Source: Pyrrhoderma lamaoense
Lineage: Eukaryota > Basidiomycota > Agaricomycetes > Hymenochaetales > Hymenochaetaceae
Direction of reading: 5' to 3'
NCBI GenBank assembly: GCA_002794735.1
Contig: NBAZ01000002.1
Location: forward strand, 2,046,001-2,110,000
Length of the DNA: 64,000 nucleotides
Shown here: in pieces, positions 37,197 to 49,296 of the stretch
How positions within the stretch are numbered: the first letter of the stretch is position 1
Layout: each line of letters begins with the position of its first letter
Program-made: the position numbers and the translations under genes
Notes under the pieces: model-generated
What the model was told of the DNA's origin: nothing
Database searches by the model: none
Seen by the model: the letters and a program-made list of their open reading frames with translations, nothing else

Positions 37197-40138
37197 TCAT
37201 ATTGGATAACTTGTTGTGAGTCTTCGCACAGGCCCTGGAACTCGAAAACGGGGCCGCCATGAAGGCCTCCTCTTTTGTCTATCTTCAAGGGGTTCGTTTG
37301 ATGGATCTGAACCAGTTCTACCTTCCGAAGGTGAACATGTACCAGACCTCGACCCAGTTTCAACATCATTATCGCATTTTTCATTGTCCTCTCCCTTCGA
37401 CCTCCTGCCGAAGCACTTGACTGCCTCAGATGATATCTGCCACCATCGCACAATTGCAATGTCCTTCCAATGCATTTTATGCGTGGTCTCCCACCCCGTA
37501 AGCACAGTCCACATAATCAGGGGAAGTGTAAAGAACCATACGGCTCCGAATATTCCCCGTGATAGGTCGTTGGGTTGGCCTCGTATTTTCAGGAACGATG
37601 CGATAGCGATTGCAGCAAGGAAAGTAACCATTCTATGGTGCGAGATTTAATCATTTACCCTCACTAATCGGAAGTATGTCTTACCCCCACATAAGCAAAG
37701 CATATGGAAGACTATATTGAATAGCCATTGTTTCCAAACCAAGTTGTTCATGCTCCCTCTTGGTTAGATAACTCATCTGGTATTCAACTAGAGTTAGTAT
37801 TGTTTCCACACTTCATATTATCAAGACAAAGGGGTCTCACCGCATCAGCTGCAGTATATTCATCATTTTTAGCACTTATACGAATTTGTCGTACCAACAG
37901 AAGACCAATGATAATACTCCCAAGACTGACGACAATGGAAACCTAGAAAATTACACAGGAGATGAGTATCGAAAAACGAGTCAGTAACAATAAAAGTACC
38001 TGGCTAGCTATAGCCGCCGGAGAACTATAGCTATTCTCTAAATCACTATAATCAATTTTTATGCCTTATAAGTTACAGATAAAAACGTACGGTCACTGAT
38101 AACGATAGGCACAGATAGTATAGCCACATTAGCATTTAGTAACACGGTTGACTGTTAAGGCCTCTTTGATATTTGTTCATCACAATCGTGAATAATGATA
38201 ATACATACTGTGAGCACAAATCCCTCCCAGTCACGCTCTAGTTTTGTCTGGTAGCGCTATCGTGAGACAAGTAAGTGCTATGAAAGTGTATGTACCCACT
38301 TGAAAGGTTTTCCATCTTCTATCTTTAATCACCCCGTCAACCCATAGTTTCTCAAGATCTTGAAAGCTGTTAACACGCATAATTCGTTGGTTCTTTTATG
38401 TGTAGTGAGCAAGCTTACTAGTAAGGTGCGTCTCGGGTGCATAGAATAGTAAAGGTGATAAAATTCGAACTAGCCAAGACCGATTCTTCCTCTTGTTCAC
38501 TTGCCCCCGAACACTTTGTGTCGCAGATAAACGGGCACCATTAAAGCCATAGAAATTACAGGTCCTTTCATTTGCTATGAATGCACATTAAGCTCGTTTT
38601 ACATGCCGCTTCATACGTATGACAACCCACCGAGGACGGCCATTATCCGGGCTAAGTGATATTTTATTATAAGAATTTGTCACAGCTTATGAAATAACTT
38701 ACCACAGCTGACAACAATGTAACAGGATGCTTCCTTAGACTTCTTTAATGCTATAGAGAGATCCTAAGTAGGATGATACTGTACACAATATAAACAATTG
38801 ACTAACCTTCTAAGTGCTTAAGCGAGCTGATCAATGAGCTGCAGTCACCTTCACTATATGGGGCCGTTGTATCTGCTGAGGTAGTGAGGTCTGAAGCAAT
38901 AGTAAGAAACGGTAAGCACAGATGTGATGATTTAGTGCTCTTACCTATCCTAATATAACTGAGATTACCCATGAGTTCCTCTATTAATCCTTCAATAGGT
39001 TGACGATTTGGAAAATATTCAATATGCTGCCAGAACTCGAAATCCAGGTTGTGGCCTAGAGGCCGCCATGAATAATAAAGCGCTGTCTCTATATATGAAT
39101 AGGACTCACACAATTGTAAACATTTCTCTACATTATATTCTGTACCAAATTCGTATTTCTCAAGCCAGAAGACTCCGCGCCGACTCAGATCAACCATGTA
39201 GTACGACCAGTCATCATCCATAATCTCTAACACAACCTCTACATCTTCATTCTCTATCGTTCCTCTGTTTCCTGCTACATTCAGCTTCCTTTCGTTATTG
39301 TTATACTTTTCTGCTCTGCGCTCTATTACTTCAATAAAGCGTTCAAGCTTGTTCAATGTAGAGTTGTTCCAGATATCATTTTCAGTGAGATATGTGAAGC
39401 GCCCTTATATTTATAATATGGTTGCCCTTCTGGGTGTACATTATATTCCCAATCACCTCTACTTTGATCTCTTATAGATATGTATCAGGGGTTGTTACAG
39501 ACTTGTAGAGAACAGCACATACTTGTAGGAGATGAATGTTCCTATAGGATCAAATTTGTATGGACCATCATGACTTTTACTTGACAAATATCATTAAATA
39601 TTATAAAAAGAGCAAAACTGGGACATACATCACAATCTCCCTGTCATATCGAGGTCTCTCTGAAGGCAAAGTACAGCGGATTCTTCTATGATGATATACT
39701 CGAAATAACTTCTGGTTCGGAGGTCCAACGACCCGGAGACATGAGTATTGAAGGTAACGTCCCACACTCATTAGTTTCTGGGATTGAATGGAGGGAGAAC
39801 AGTGTTTCTTCTGAGAATGGCCGAGGGCGCGAGCTTGTGGGAGAAGAAGGAGGTGTTCGTATCGTTGCTGAACAAGTTGAATGAAAAATCGGACTTATGA
39901 CTTGTTGCTCGTTTAAAGGCCTCGGTACCAAGGATGTCGCTAGTGTGGGCTGTACACCAGTGCCAGCATATCCTTTGGCTAATCGCTCGTTGTTACGGAT
40001 GTCCGGAGGCAATTTATTGTGAGTTCCTAGTCCAAGCTTACAAAGTCTTGAGAAAAATGAAAGAAGCCAATGCAGCGATCCTTTTGCTTTCAGAAGTATG
40101 TAAGCTAGCAATTTCTTACAAAGACTCAGATCAGGCAT
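37197..40138 (-). CDS. WW-like domain membrane protein, copy B
   Basis: The same family and order as copies A and C. The ATG at 40138 begins MPDLSLCKKLLAYILLKAKG, matching copy A's start. A Ser/Pro-rich stretch follows, then the aromatic WW-like module (DDDWSYYMVDLSRRGVFWLE, about 39.15 kb), FEFWQHIEYFPNRQP, LLNANVAILSVPIVISDR (about 38.1 kb), and membrane segments including TFLAAIAIASFLKIRGQPND and LPLIMWTVLTGWETTHK. The end is basic, WRPRFRVPGPVRRL then TTSYPI, nearly identical to copy A in its last 20 residues. Numerous short introns. It is head-to-head with copy C, about 630 bases between starts. An alternative start at 40243 would add 35 residues. Function unknown. Confidence 0.72.
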
Positions 40139-40764
40139 CGTAGACGTTACGGTAGCAGGTAGTCCGGGAGCAGGTGAGCAGCACCCTTGCCTGACTGAGA
40201 GCAATGCAAGGATGGTACACTGGCATAACGCATTTACGTTCACTTACGCCCTTGTGAGTTACCGCTTGCCTCGAGGCATAGTTCATCAATCCAGCACAGC
40301 CTCATATTATTAATATTACCAGATATCGAAGTAATACGTAATAAAAAGATCAGTTTTACTGTATGTTATTAAATTACTTGATCCGTAGATTACTCGTATC
40401 GCATCATTAAAGTAAGAAGTGTGCTGATAAAAGTAAGGAAGACAGCCTTGATTTTGTGGTACTAATACTTATTATAGACGTATTGGAATCATGTCTAGGC
40501 TGTGAGTTAGTGATCTCTGTTTGTATCTCAAAAGAATCAGCTTTAAGTTGTCTCCAAGCCTCATCTGAACACAGAAAACCAGATACAAACATTTGATAAC
40601 CCGATGTCTGCGGCCTGCGGCCATCATCTTACAATTTTCAGGAAGTACTTCTGTGGTGTCTGATCACATTTAGCCTTATAAAGGTTCTCCTCATATGGAT
40701 ACTACTAATTGTCAAAGGGACGCTGTACTCATTTCCCCTCTGTATTCAACATCTTTGGACTGAT
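40139..40764. promoter_or_regulatory. shared upstream region of WW/TM copies B and C
   Basis: A 626-base region between the two divergent start codons. It includes AT-rich sequence at 40310-40400 and an imperfect inverted GC-rich stretch near 40605-40622 (CTGCGGCCTGCGGCC). A bidirectional promoter is likely but no specific site can be assigned. Confidence 0.4.
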
Positions 40765-43681
40765 ATGGCTTATGCCAACGTACTCGCCAAGAATAGTATA
40801 CTGCTTCTTTTGAAGGTGTATAAGTGCTCGAAGATCGTATTTCTGAAAGCATTCAGACGCTCTAATCACTTTCTGTCAACCTTTTTCACATTTGTTCGAC
40901 TTCTCGTACGAAAAGGTCACTACAATTGTACTTCACAAAATGAGACAGAGAAAGGCCACCCTAGCTCTGTTGGACAGAACATGCCAACTCTCCCGGCATC
41001 TTCGTACATTGAACGGAGCAAGCCTAGTAGTAGCTCGCCAACATACTTATCAATGCAGCATCCGCTTCCACCACAAGCGGAATCAAACCCAGAACCTCCA
41101 CCAGATTACTCAGCTCAATCAGATTCAGAGATGAATGCCGAAGAGTATGGTGACTTAGGTAATACGAGGATAGCATCTGAGTCGCCGCAAGACCTGCCAG
41201 TGGCTGCTGAACAAATGATGCATCAAGTATTCTCACCTCTGGGTCCTTTGGAGACCGGGTCATCATCTATTCCAAGCATATCTCATAGAATAATACGTTG
41301 TATACTTCCTTCACACATACCTCGATATGACAGGGAGATTGTGATGTATGTCCCAGTTTTGCTCTTTTAATACCGTCTAATGATATTTGCCAAGTAAAAG
41401 TCATGATGGTCCATTCAAATTTGATCCTATAGGAACATTCATCTCCTACAAGTATGTGCTGTTCTCTACAAGCCTGTAACAACCCCTGATACATATTCTA
41501 TAAGAGATCAAGGTAGAGGTGATTGGGAATATAATGTACACCCTGAAGGGCAGCCGTATTATAGATATATGGGTCGCTTCACATACCTCACTGAAAATGA
41601 TGTCTGGAACAACTCTACATTATACAAGCTTGAACGCTTTATTGAAGTAATAGAGCACAGAGCAGATAGGTTCACCAATGCAGAAGGGAAGTTGAATGTA
41701 GCAGGAAACAGAGGAACAATTGAGAATGAAGATGTAGAGGTTGTGTTAGAGATTATGGATGATGACTGGTCGTACTACATGGTTGATCTGAGTCGCCGTG
41801 GTGTCTTCTGGCTTGAGAAGTACGAATTTGGTGTAGAATATAATGTAGAGAAACGTTTACAGTTATGTGAGTCTAGTAAGCACATATTGAACTGTCTTTT
41901 AAATACGAGCCGAATATAGGTCATCGCCTGGATTTCGAGTTCTGGCAACATATTGAACATTTTCCAAATCGTCAACCTATTGAAGGATTAATAGAGGAGG
42001 TCATGGGAATACTTGATTACATGGGGATAGGTGGGATTATAGTATATCCATTTTGAGAACTATCCTTATCTTACAACCACACCAGATCTTATTACTTCAT
42101 TAGACTCAACGGCGCCATTCGATGATGTATATGGTGCTTCATTAATAGACATATTGCAACAATTATCGTGTAAGCACTAATTTATGCACAATTGTAGAAC
42201 CTTTGACCTATAGCAGATTTTCTTTTCTACACATTACAGCGATACAAAACTCTAAACATACAACTGTATTTATTGTCTTTAGCTGTGGTGAGCCTTTCAC
42301 GTTAGAAACTTATAGTAAATGTGAACATTCATAGATATAAAACCCTTTTCAGCTCGACTAATGTCCATCATAGGTGAATAAATCCTTCAGACTGAGTATA
42401 CAAGCCCTAACTAACTATCTACATAAGCAAACGAGCGAATGTATGACTTCTATGGTTTTCAAGGAGCTCGTCTAAGTGTAACGCAGAGTGTTCGAGGGCG
42501 AGTCAACCGAGGGGAGAATCGTTCTTTGCTAGCTATTATTCTTTCACCCATTCTATTCTATGCTTCTGATATGTATCTTAATGGTAAGCATGACTATCTA
42601 ATCATCTGTACACATATAAACTTTATATAGTACTTAAAGGACTATGGGTTGATGGTTCTATCAAAGATAGGAGATGGAGAGTCTTCCAGGTATGTAGTCT
42701 AGACTGTACATTTCTGAGTTTTAATTGAATTATCCAGGCAAAAGTTGAACAAGAATGGAATACCTTTGCGGTGACTGTGATTCATGGTCATTTTATGTTT
42801 ACTCCTCAATTAGCTGAGTATGACAGTCCACAGTATTACTGGGTGCTAATCTTTCTATATTATCCGTTCCTACGGTTATCAGCGACCGTGAGTCCTATTT
42901 AAACCTTGTGTTCAATTTCTAATTATGGAGAAATAGAGAACAATTGGCAATCTCCTGCAGTTATAGCGAATCAGGTATCAGGAGTCTTTGTATGATCGTC
43001 CTTTTCCGAGATAATAATTCAATATGTTCTCAGTCTTCAATCGCTTTTAGTATAGGAGGTATTGTGATCGGACTTTTGTTAGCTCGATATTCTACAGGGA
43101 GTACAAGATACTCGGTAGGGCATAATGCGGACGGTACAGTGAGTTTCACAAGCTGTTTGATCCACACTGGTGACTGAAAACTGTACGGAATAAAGATGCG
43201 CTATCTCTCAAGAAGGAAAAATGCGCAATTTGGTCTCGAAACGATCGCTATCTTATATAGTCTTCCGTATGCATTGCTTTTGTGGGGGTAAGCATGATAT
43301 TTTTGTGATAATAGATAATATACTTGAGCGTATATTTCCTAGTACGATTTCATTTATCATCTCGATTGCGATCGTATCTTTCCAAACGGTTCGAGATCAT
43401 TCTTATGATTTATCGCGAGGAATTGTTGGTGGTGTTTGGTTTTGTGTTACCCCTTGATTTTCTGGACTATAATAAATGGGAGTAAAATGACTCATCCACA
43501 ATCTGAAGTTTCCCAAAACCCATACATCATACCACGATGGCAAATTTATGCGTTAAAAGTCAAGATTATCATTGGTAGCTTTCTCGATATAATTCGTGGT
43601 TGGAGGGGTAGTGGCGGAACTAGAATCTCTGAGCTTGGGATTGAATCTGGGATGGAGCTTGGAGCTACTAGAAACTGTTAG
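40765..43681 (+). CDS. WW-like domain membrane protein, copy C
   Basis: Third family member, divergent from copy B. Its N terminus (MAYANVLAKNSILLLLKVYK) and Ser/Pro-rich region differ from A and B. From PRYDREIVM onward it aligns well: WEYNVHPEGQPYYRY and FTYLTENDVW (41.54-41.61 kb), DDDWSYYMVDLSRRGVFWLE (41.76 kb), FEFWQHIEHFPNRQP (41.94 kb), FYGFQGARLSVTQSVRG (42.45 kb), GANLSILSVPTVISDR (42.85 kb) and SLPYALLLWG-like segments (43.27 kb). The central WW-like block is nearly identical to copy B, which suggests recent duplication or gene conversion. The C-terminal tail (GTRISELGIESGMELG) lacks the RRASWRPRFRVPGPVRR block. One base is missing at 43454-43455, just before LIFWTIINGS. Function unknown. 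Confidence 0.7.
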
Positions 43682-44144
43682 GGAGAAGGCTAACTCGGGA
43701 TACTAAAAGATTGAAACATGTATTACCTCGGAGATGCCATTTATACTACCATAATACTTACAGTTGTATTCTGATGGTGCAGAGTCAGCGGAGAAGTTGT
43801 AAATATATATGTATTCAGGCATATAAAATCCAATCAGGCCGTGCTTACTTGCCATATTGATCTTGATAGATACTACTATATAAGACAAACATGTAGGTCT
43901 CAATTAGTCCCTCAAGTATAAAGATCGGATCCTTATGAAAAAAAAGTTTATTTTTCCGGCGGAATTGCAATCCACTACCGTCCATCGAGCAGACTATGAT
44001 ATAAAAGTATAATTTATATACTTCATTCCATCAACTCTAGTTCACTCATAAGCTTTCTTATTTCTCGTCAGGACAAATTCCCGAGATGAGGCATTAATGC
44101 AGATAAATGTGAATATAATATTAATATTAGCGAGAAGAACTGAT
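43682..44144. other. convergent 3' intergenic region
   Basis: A 463-base AT-rich gap between the stop of WW/TM copy C (+) and the stop of the methyltransferase (-). It contains an A-run near 43937-43946. No gene is seen. Confidence 0.5.
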
Positions 44145-45635
44145 TCAGGAATCTCTGAATGATCCCAGGTAAATCTCTATAGGGTTACCGCCCGCACCAG
44201 GAATACGACCTACATCTACAAACCTTAGCCCAATTCCAGCAGCCATTGTCCATAATTTCCTCTCATCTGGATGCCTTTCTTTGTATGCAAGTAACGCGAT
44301 TGGTCCAGATCTTCCTACCTCAGGGTCTTGTTTCGAAGTTGATGATGAAGACTTGAAGCTTCATGCAGCCTCTTGAGAGTGCTAACGAGTGCGGGAAATG
44401 AGGCAGTATTATAGGTAACGTCCGCCATTCTGTACAGTAAGGCTATTAAGCAAACCATATATCCATGGTATTGTATATTAAAGCAAACATACACGATAAG
44501 GTCAACTCCTTCCCGCACATATAGTGGTAGATCTTCTTCCCAATCTAAAACACTTGCTCGGAGAGAGATAGACGGATATAGATGTCTGTTATTCTCTATA
44601 TTCGTTTCGAGCACTTTCATTGCCGATTCTTCAATAAATGGATTTAGAATTCATGCTGGTTTCATTGGATGATCCAAAAACCAACACCTACCTAGATCAG
44701 TAGCTGACAAGCTTGCGTTAGGTTTAGATGGATGATGCTCCAGTAAGGTGGCTAGTACAACTGATACGAGCCCAGTTCCAGTCCCTACACAAATTTCATT
44801 TGGTTGATATGGTCGATAAGCGTCGTTGACATAATTCTCACATACCTAACTCAAGAATCCTTGGGGCCTTCATTTCTAGAACTCTTTGTAACGGCGAAGG
44901 AAGTCAACGGAGTTTGTCATAGTTTTGATTAACCAATTGGATAGCCCAAGCCCACTGTCCCAAACTTTCTTATGCAAATATCAACACGATTCTTATGCTG
45001 ATTAACGGGAAAAATGAGAAAGACTTTGATACCTTGTCAAGGTCATAAGACAGATGTTCCGTTAGCCGTATAGAGCTAACGTTCTCAGATCCCCACAGAA
45101 GCGGAAGTTTAAGTATTCGTTCGTTTTGAATCTGCTTTTTCTCAATCGTTTGTTCCTTTCGTATATTGAACAGCACGGGTGACGACAATATCGGAAACAC
45201 GGTTTCTGATCCAAATTTATCCGAAGGGAGAGATAAGTCTACAGAGAATACAGGTCTAGACGCATGTGATTCTGAATTAATGCTACTAGTCGGAGCAGAT
45301 GCAAGATTTACAGGATATGCGCAGAGGAGAAGTTGCCAGAAATCGCCTGATTGAGCTTCCTTCGGAGGATAAAGTTGTACCTCCTTATATGCGCTTCCTG
45401 ACCATGTACATAGTTTCTGTGGGCGAGTCATTGGCCCCAAAACCTGCTTTTCAACAGAACCACTTGAATGAGGGTTCGGCTTGTTAAGACACTTGACCCA
45501 TGCGTAGTAAACATCGACGGTTACACTAGGATGTTCTGTACGAAGATCATTTGCAATATTTGGCGTAATGATGAGTGGATGAGAAAGCAGAGCTTGCTCC
45601 GGTGGAGGCCTTGTGAAATGTAAGTAATAGAACAT
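44145..45635 (-). CDS. methyltransferase family 16 (METTL21/EFM-like) protein
   Basis: A seven-beta-strand SAM-dependent methyltransferase of the group that methylates lysines on elongation factors, chaperones and similar proteins; the target is unknown. It starts MFYYLHFTRPPPEQALLSHP. A low-complexity front follows, then KVWDSGLGLSNWL, motif I ILELGTGTGLVSVVLATLL (intron inside), SATDLESAMKVLETNIENN, VDLIVMADVTYN, and an end KLWTMAAGIGLRFVDVGRIP then EIYLGSF. One-base losses occur at 44903-44905 (before LEMKAPRILELG) and 44331-44333 (KQDPEVGRSG); both restore a family-like reading. A second member lies at 52976-54351, but the two share only the fold-level motifs. Confidence 0.82.
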
Positions 45636-46366
45636 CGTTTTTTTGAGGGATCTATACGAAAGTGATGAACGAATTAATGAATGTCAATGAGATAAATTTA
45701 TTAGTTACGTAATCAATTCTAGACCTAATTTTTCACAATCATAAGTTTCACTAGCCCCTTCAACATTTTATCAAGGAAAAGGAATTCAGATTATTGTATG
45801 TGCTAACGAAGATATCAATCATTTTAATATACGCGTCCCCTCAGAAGGTTTATCACATAAACAACTTTTATTAGAGCTCAAGTTGGTTGAAAATTACATC
45901 CAAACCAAGAATCAGCTGTAGTCAAAACAAAAATGATGATCTGACCAGTATTGAAAGTGCTAAAAAAATGAAGTGCCGCAGCGAAGTGCCTGGAAACCAC
46001 TACTAAGTGGATACGATAACTATGTAATGGTATCGTAAGATACAGATAAAGGTGGATTGATCTTTGAGATTAGAATTGAGAAGATAGGGATCGAGAAGTG
46101 ATAGATTATTTTATGTCCTGAGACATGTACATGATAAGTTGCGGTCAACAAGATTTTAATGCAATACGATAAAAAAGCGAGTATTGGAAATATTTGGGAA
46201 AGCGAATGTTAGAAGATTTGGTAGGTAAGATAGCAGTCCGTCAGAAAAAAAGGTTGGCTAGAGATACAGTGGTAGGTTTCCATTTTCCAAGTGTCCATTT
46301 AAGTAGTCGTTGAATTGAAGGTGAGTAAAGTAGGAGAATGCGAGAGGGACATGAACCAACGAAAGA
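45636..46366. other. intergenic region, no supported gene
   Basis: About 730 AT-rich bases between the methyltransferase start and the pepsin stop, both on the - strand. It contains only very short open frames. It would hold the methyltransferase promoter and the pepsin 3' end. Confidence 0.5.
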
Positions 46367-48088
46367 TCACAGAATGAGGAAAGCACCTGTGAACAAGGCG
46401 GCTAAAAGTGTACCAAACCCAAGTAAACTTGCTTGTACATTAGGCATGGCATCACTTGAACTCCTCGTGTTACCGCTTCCTGTGGCAGTGATCGCCGCTG
46501 CAACACTCCCTAAGGTCGGGGTTGGTACCTCAGCGTCCAAGTCCCCATTCATGGCTGTTGCCGTACTCGACAAGTTAGCAAAACCGACAGCAGCTGGTTC
46601 ATATCTGAACACAGAGTATACATTCTTCAAAAATGTGTCGCCAACAATCCACGAAGGAGAAGATGACCCAGACATGTCAAGCTCAAAGAAGGCACCAAGG
46701 CATTGGCTGCGACTTAATTGAGCCAACTCGAAGTCTGCAGAGGAGATCGACCATGAGGAACCACCAAAGCAATGCTCACAGAGACTTCGGTATCACATGG
46801 ATAGATATAATATCCGTCATAATCGCCTGTACCTGCCTGGGAGTCTGGTATCTGTGCATAAACCTCTGCAATGACGTCAGATGGGCCACCGACAAGAGTT
46901 GTTCCTGTGTCGATAGCAGCGTATGAATTTGTCCCGGATGTCAGGGTAACAGAAGAGCCCTGAACTGTTAAGTCGGAGATTTCCAACAGCCAGTAGGTAC
47001 CTTCGTTATTAACAAGACTCTGATACTCGATATCACCTGTATATAATGAACTGTTGGCGAAACCTGTTAAATAATCATTAGAACGCGATCCGAGTTTCAA
47101 CTTCTTTACAACGTACCCATGGTAAATGAACCTCCATATTCCTCTGCCTGCGCCTGCGCCTGGTCAACGTAACTAAAATAAGAAATCAGATATACAGAAT
47201 TAATTATACGATTAACAGATCACATACCGAGTTAGCTGAAACGCCATAATGGGGTCATCCCACGCTCCACCCTCCACAAGTGCCTGCCAGAAGGGAGTAG
47301 CTCCAGATGACGCTATGGTTTGCCATGCTAGTCCAAGAAGCCCCGAGACTGGTTCTGTCAACAAGCCACTTGAGACTTTGTCAACGACAGCTGTATGAGA
47401 GATGACACATTTAAAAATTATGATTCTGAATAGTTAAGAACAATATACATACCAAAAGTCTGATTTGATACAGAAAATCCAGCCATCTGTATGATGTCTT
47501 CTCCAAGCGTACCAGAGGCTTCGCCACTTCCATATGTAATCGAGAAAGCTGTCGAGAGATTCTTGAAAGACGAAGACGAAGATGAATCAAACGTTGTGAT
47601 GCCACTGCAACTTGTTGTACAGCTAGAGCCAGCAATCCATAAATCACTAAAGTCAGGTAAAAAAAAAAAAAGAGGATGTCAATTGGGACCGTTCGATTAA
47701 TTCAGTAAGGAGCGCGGGAGCATCCCAAGCGCGACTAATTACTTACGCGGAACCGGTATCAAGAATCACGTCAAAAGCGACGGGAGGGGTACCAACTGCC
47801 AATGAGCCAAAGTAAGTCGAATCCGCATTCTGGTTGACGATGAGATTCGTGCCCTGTCCACGGCGCTGTTTTGACCTTCGCTTGGAATCGGAATTGGCGC
47901 TGTATTTTGAAATCAGATGTTCGCGGTGAGCTTTCGCCCATTGACCCCATTCCTCTGTCGTTCGATTCGTGTACGCCTCGCGAGCTTCATGCTCGTCCAC
48001 GAGGCTTTGCTTGAGAGTTGGGTGCAGAAAAGGCATCGGCTGCTAGTGCTAAGAGAACAAGGGCGGTCGTTGATGTTGAAGGTCGCAT
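46367..48088 (-). CDS. secreted or GPI-anchored pepsin-type aspartic protease
   Basis: A family A1 endopeptidase. The ATG at 48088 opens a signal peptide (MRPSTSTTALVLLALAADAF). The propeptide follows (TLKQSLVDEHEAREAYTNRT), but in a different frame; the shift near 48011-48035 is unexplained. Then come YFGSLAVGTPPVAFDVILDT with the first catalytic Asp (DTGSA), DLWIAGSSCTTSC, the flap-region SITYGSGEASGTLGEDII, and the second catalytic Asp in SYAAIDTGTTLVGGPSDVI. A late SPSWIVGDTFLKNVYSVF block is typical. A base is missing at 46764-46766 (FGGSSWSISSADFELAQLS). After a Ser/Thr-rich stretch the protein ends in a hydrophobic tail (LLGFGTLLAALFTGAFLIL), preceded by small residues, as in GPI-anchored fungal yapsin-like enzymes. 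Confidence 0.9.
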
Positions 48089-49032
48089 GGCTTTGTCGGA
48101 CTACCACTATCGTTGATGAATTTTCCTATTTCCTACAACGGCGACGAGGAGACAGCGAACCAGAAAGGGCGGCAATTCAGAATAGAGGGGGAAGAGAGAA
48201 GACGAACTCGACCTGCGAGTGAGGGGGAGGATTTAAGTCCGGCAAGGTCTTACCAGCCAAGAGAGAACTGCGGCTGCCTCAGGCGGTGCTTCCTTCTTCC
48301 GGGGCTGGCTGCGGACTGATAATTCTAATAGTCTATTACAAATTTCCCACCTATTTTGTCTCTACACAAATATGTCTGGCCATAGTCCAAACAGGAAGAG
48401 AGGAGGATGAATTACCACTGAAAATGAGAGAATGACTATGAGCTTTTCAAGAGGGGAACAAGGGAAAACAAAGAAGGTAAATATACGGATGAGTCGCTTG
48501 GCTTGGGCCAAGTCCGTAACGTTGTCGGCAGCCGATTCTTGTACTTCTAGACTTGCGATCAGTAAATCACTACCAATCATGAGGAGACTTGAAACAACAT
48601 TCTAGTACATCTAAATGTTGTACATTATAAGCGGCTATTTGACGAGACGGACTAAACTCTAGTCTCGGCTCCTCCAGTCATTATATTCACATACTACTTT
48701 TTCTTGCTACACAAGGATGAATCTTCCTCTCTCTCTATCTCCTCGTCATTCGTCATAGTAAACTGCTCCAGGTCACGGCACAGCGAATATAGTTACCCCG
48801 GGCGCCGTAGCCAACTGAGCAGCAGCTAGACTCAGTATCTGATCTACATCGGGTCCCAAGCCACACGAACTCCGAAAAGTCTAAATTAGGTACACTATTA
48901 CCAAATTTATTTTACTGTTAACATGCTTACTCAACTCCGCATACCAGCAGTACCTCTAACATTACAATGCGCCACAGACTGAGCATTCTTTCGTTTATGT
49001 GTCCGGACTTCATCGGATATATTTATTCTAAT
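48089..49032. other. intergenic region, no supported gene
   Basis: The pepsin upstream region, followed by AT-rich DNA. The 72-codon frame at 48362-48580 (-) and the frames antisense to the pepsin start show no motif. Confidence 0.4.
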
Positions 49033-49296
49033 CTACTTAATGTCCTTGGATTGGATAACTTGTTGCCGCGATAGAACACGAGCCAATTCAAATAATTGGG
49101 CATACATCATTTCACTTGCGTTTTGAACACAAAAAATACGAGACACGCTTCTCCCACGGTAAATTGAGAATACTGCGCACTCAGGTTGGTCCGCTGACAT
49201 GAGAAAGCCACAAAGTTGAGGGTGCCTTTCTCCTTTCTTCAACCTTCTTAAACCGCAGCATACACATCTCGACGGTTGCGATTCAAATATCTCCAT
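49033..49296 (-). CDS. hypothetical open frame, 87 codons
   Basis: Reads MEIFESQPSRCVCCGLRRLK at the start and ends in a helical stretch (MMYAQLFELARVLSRQQVIQ). Composition is protein-like and better balanced than nearby frames, with a CVCC cluster, but I recognise no family. It may be a small gene or one exon of a decayed gene. No neighbour suggests a role. Confidence 0.25.
   Translation of the reverse strand: MEIFESQPSRCVCCGLRRLKKGERHPQLCGFLMSADQPECAVFSIYRGRSVSRIFCVQNASEMMYAQLFELARVLSRQQVIQSKDIK

Noticed and set aside
37216..37650. A 144-codon + strand frame
   Set aside because: It is antisense to the C-terminal exon of WW/TM copy B, which is supported by copies A and C.
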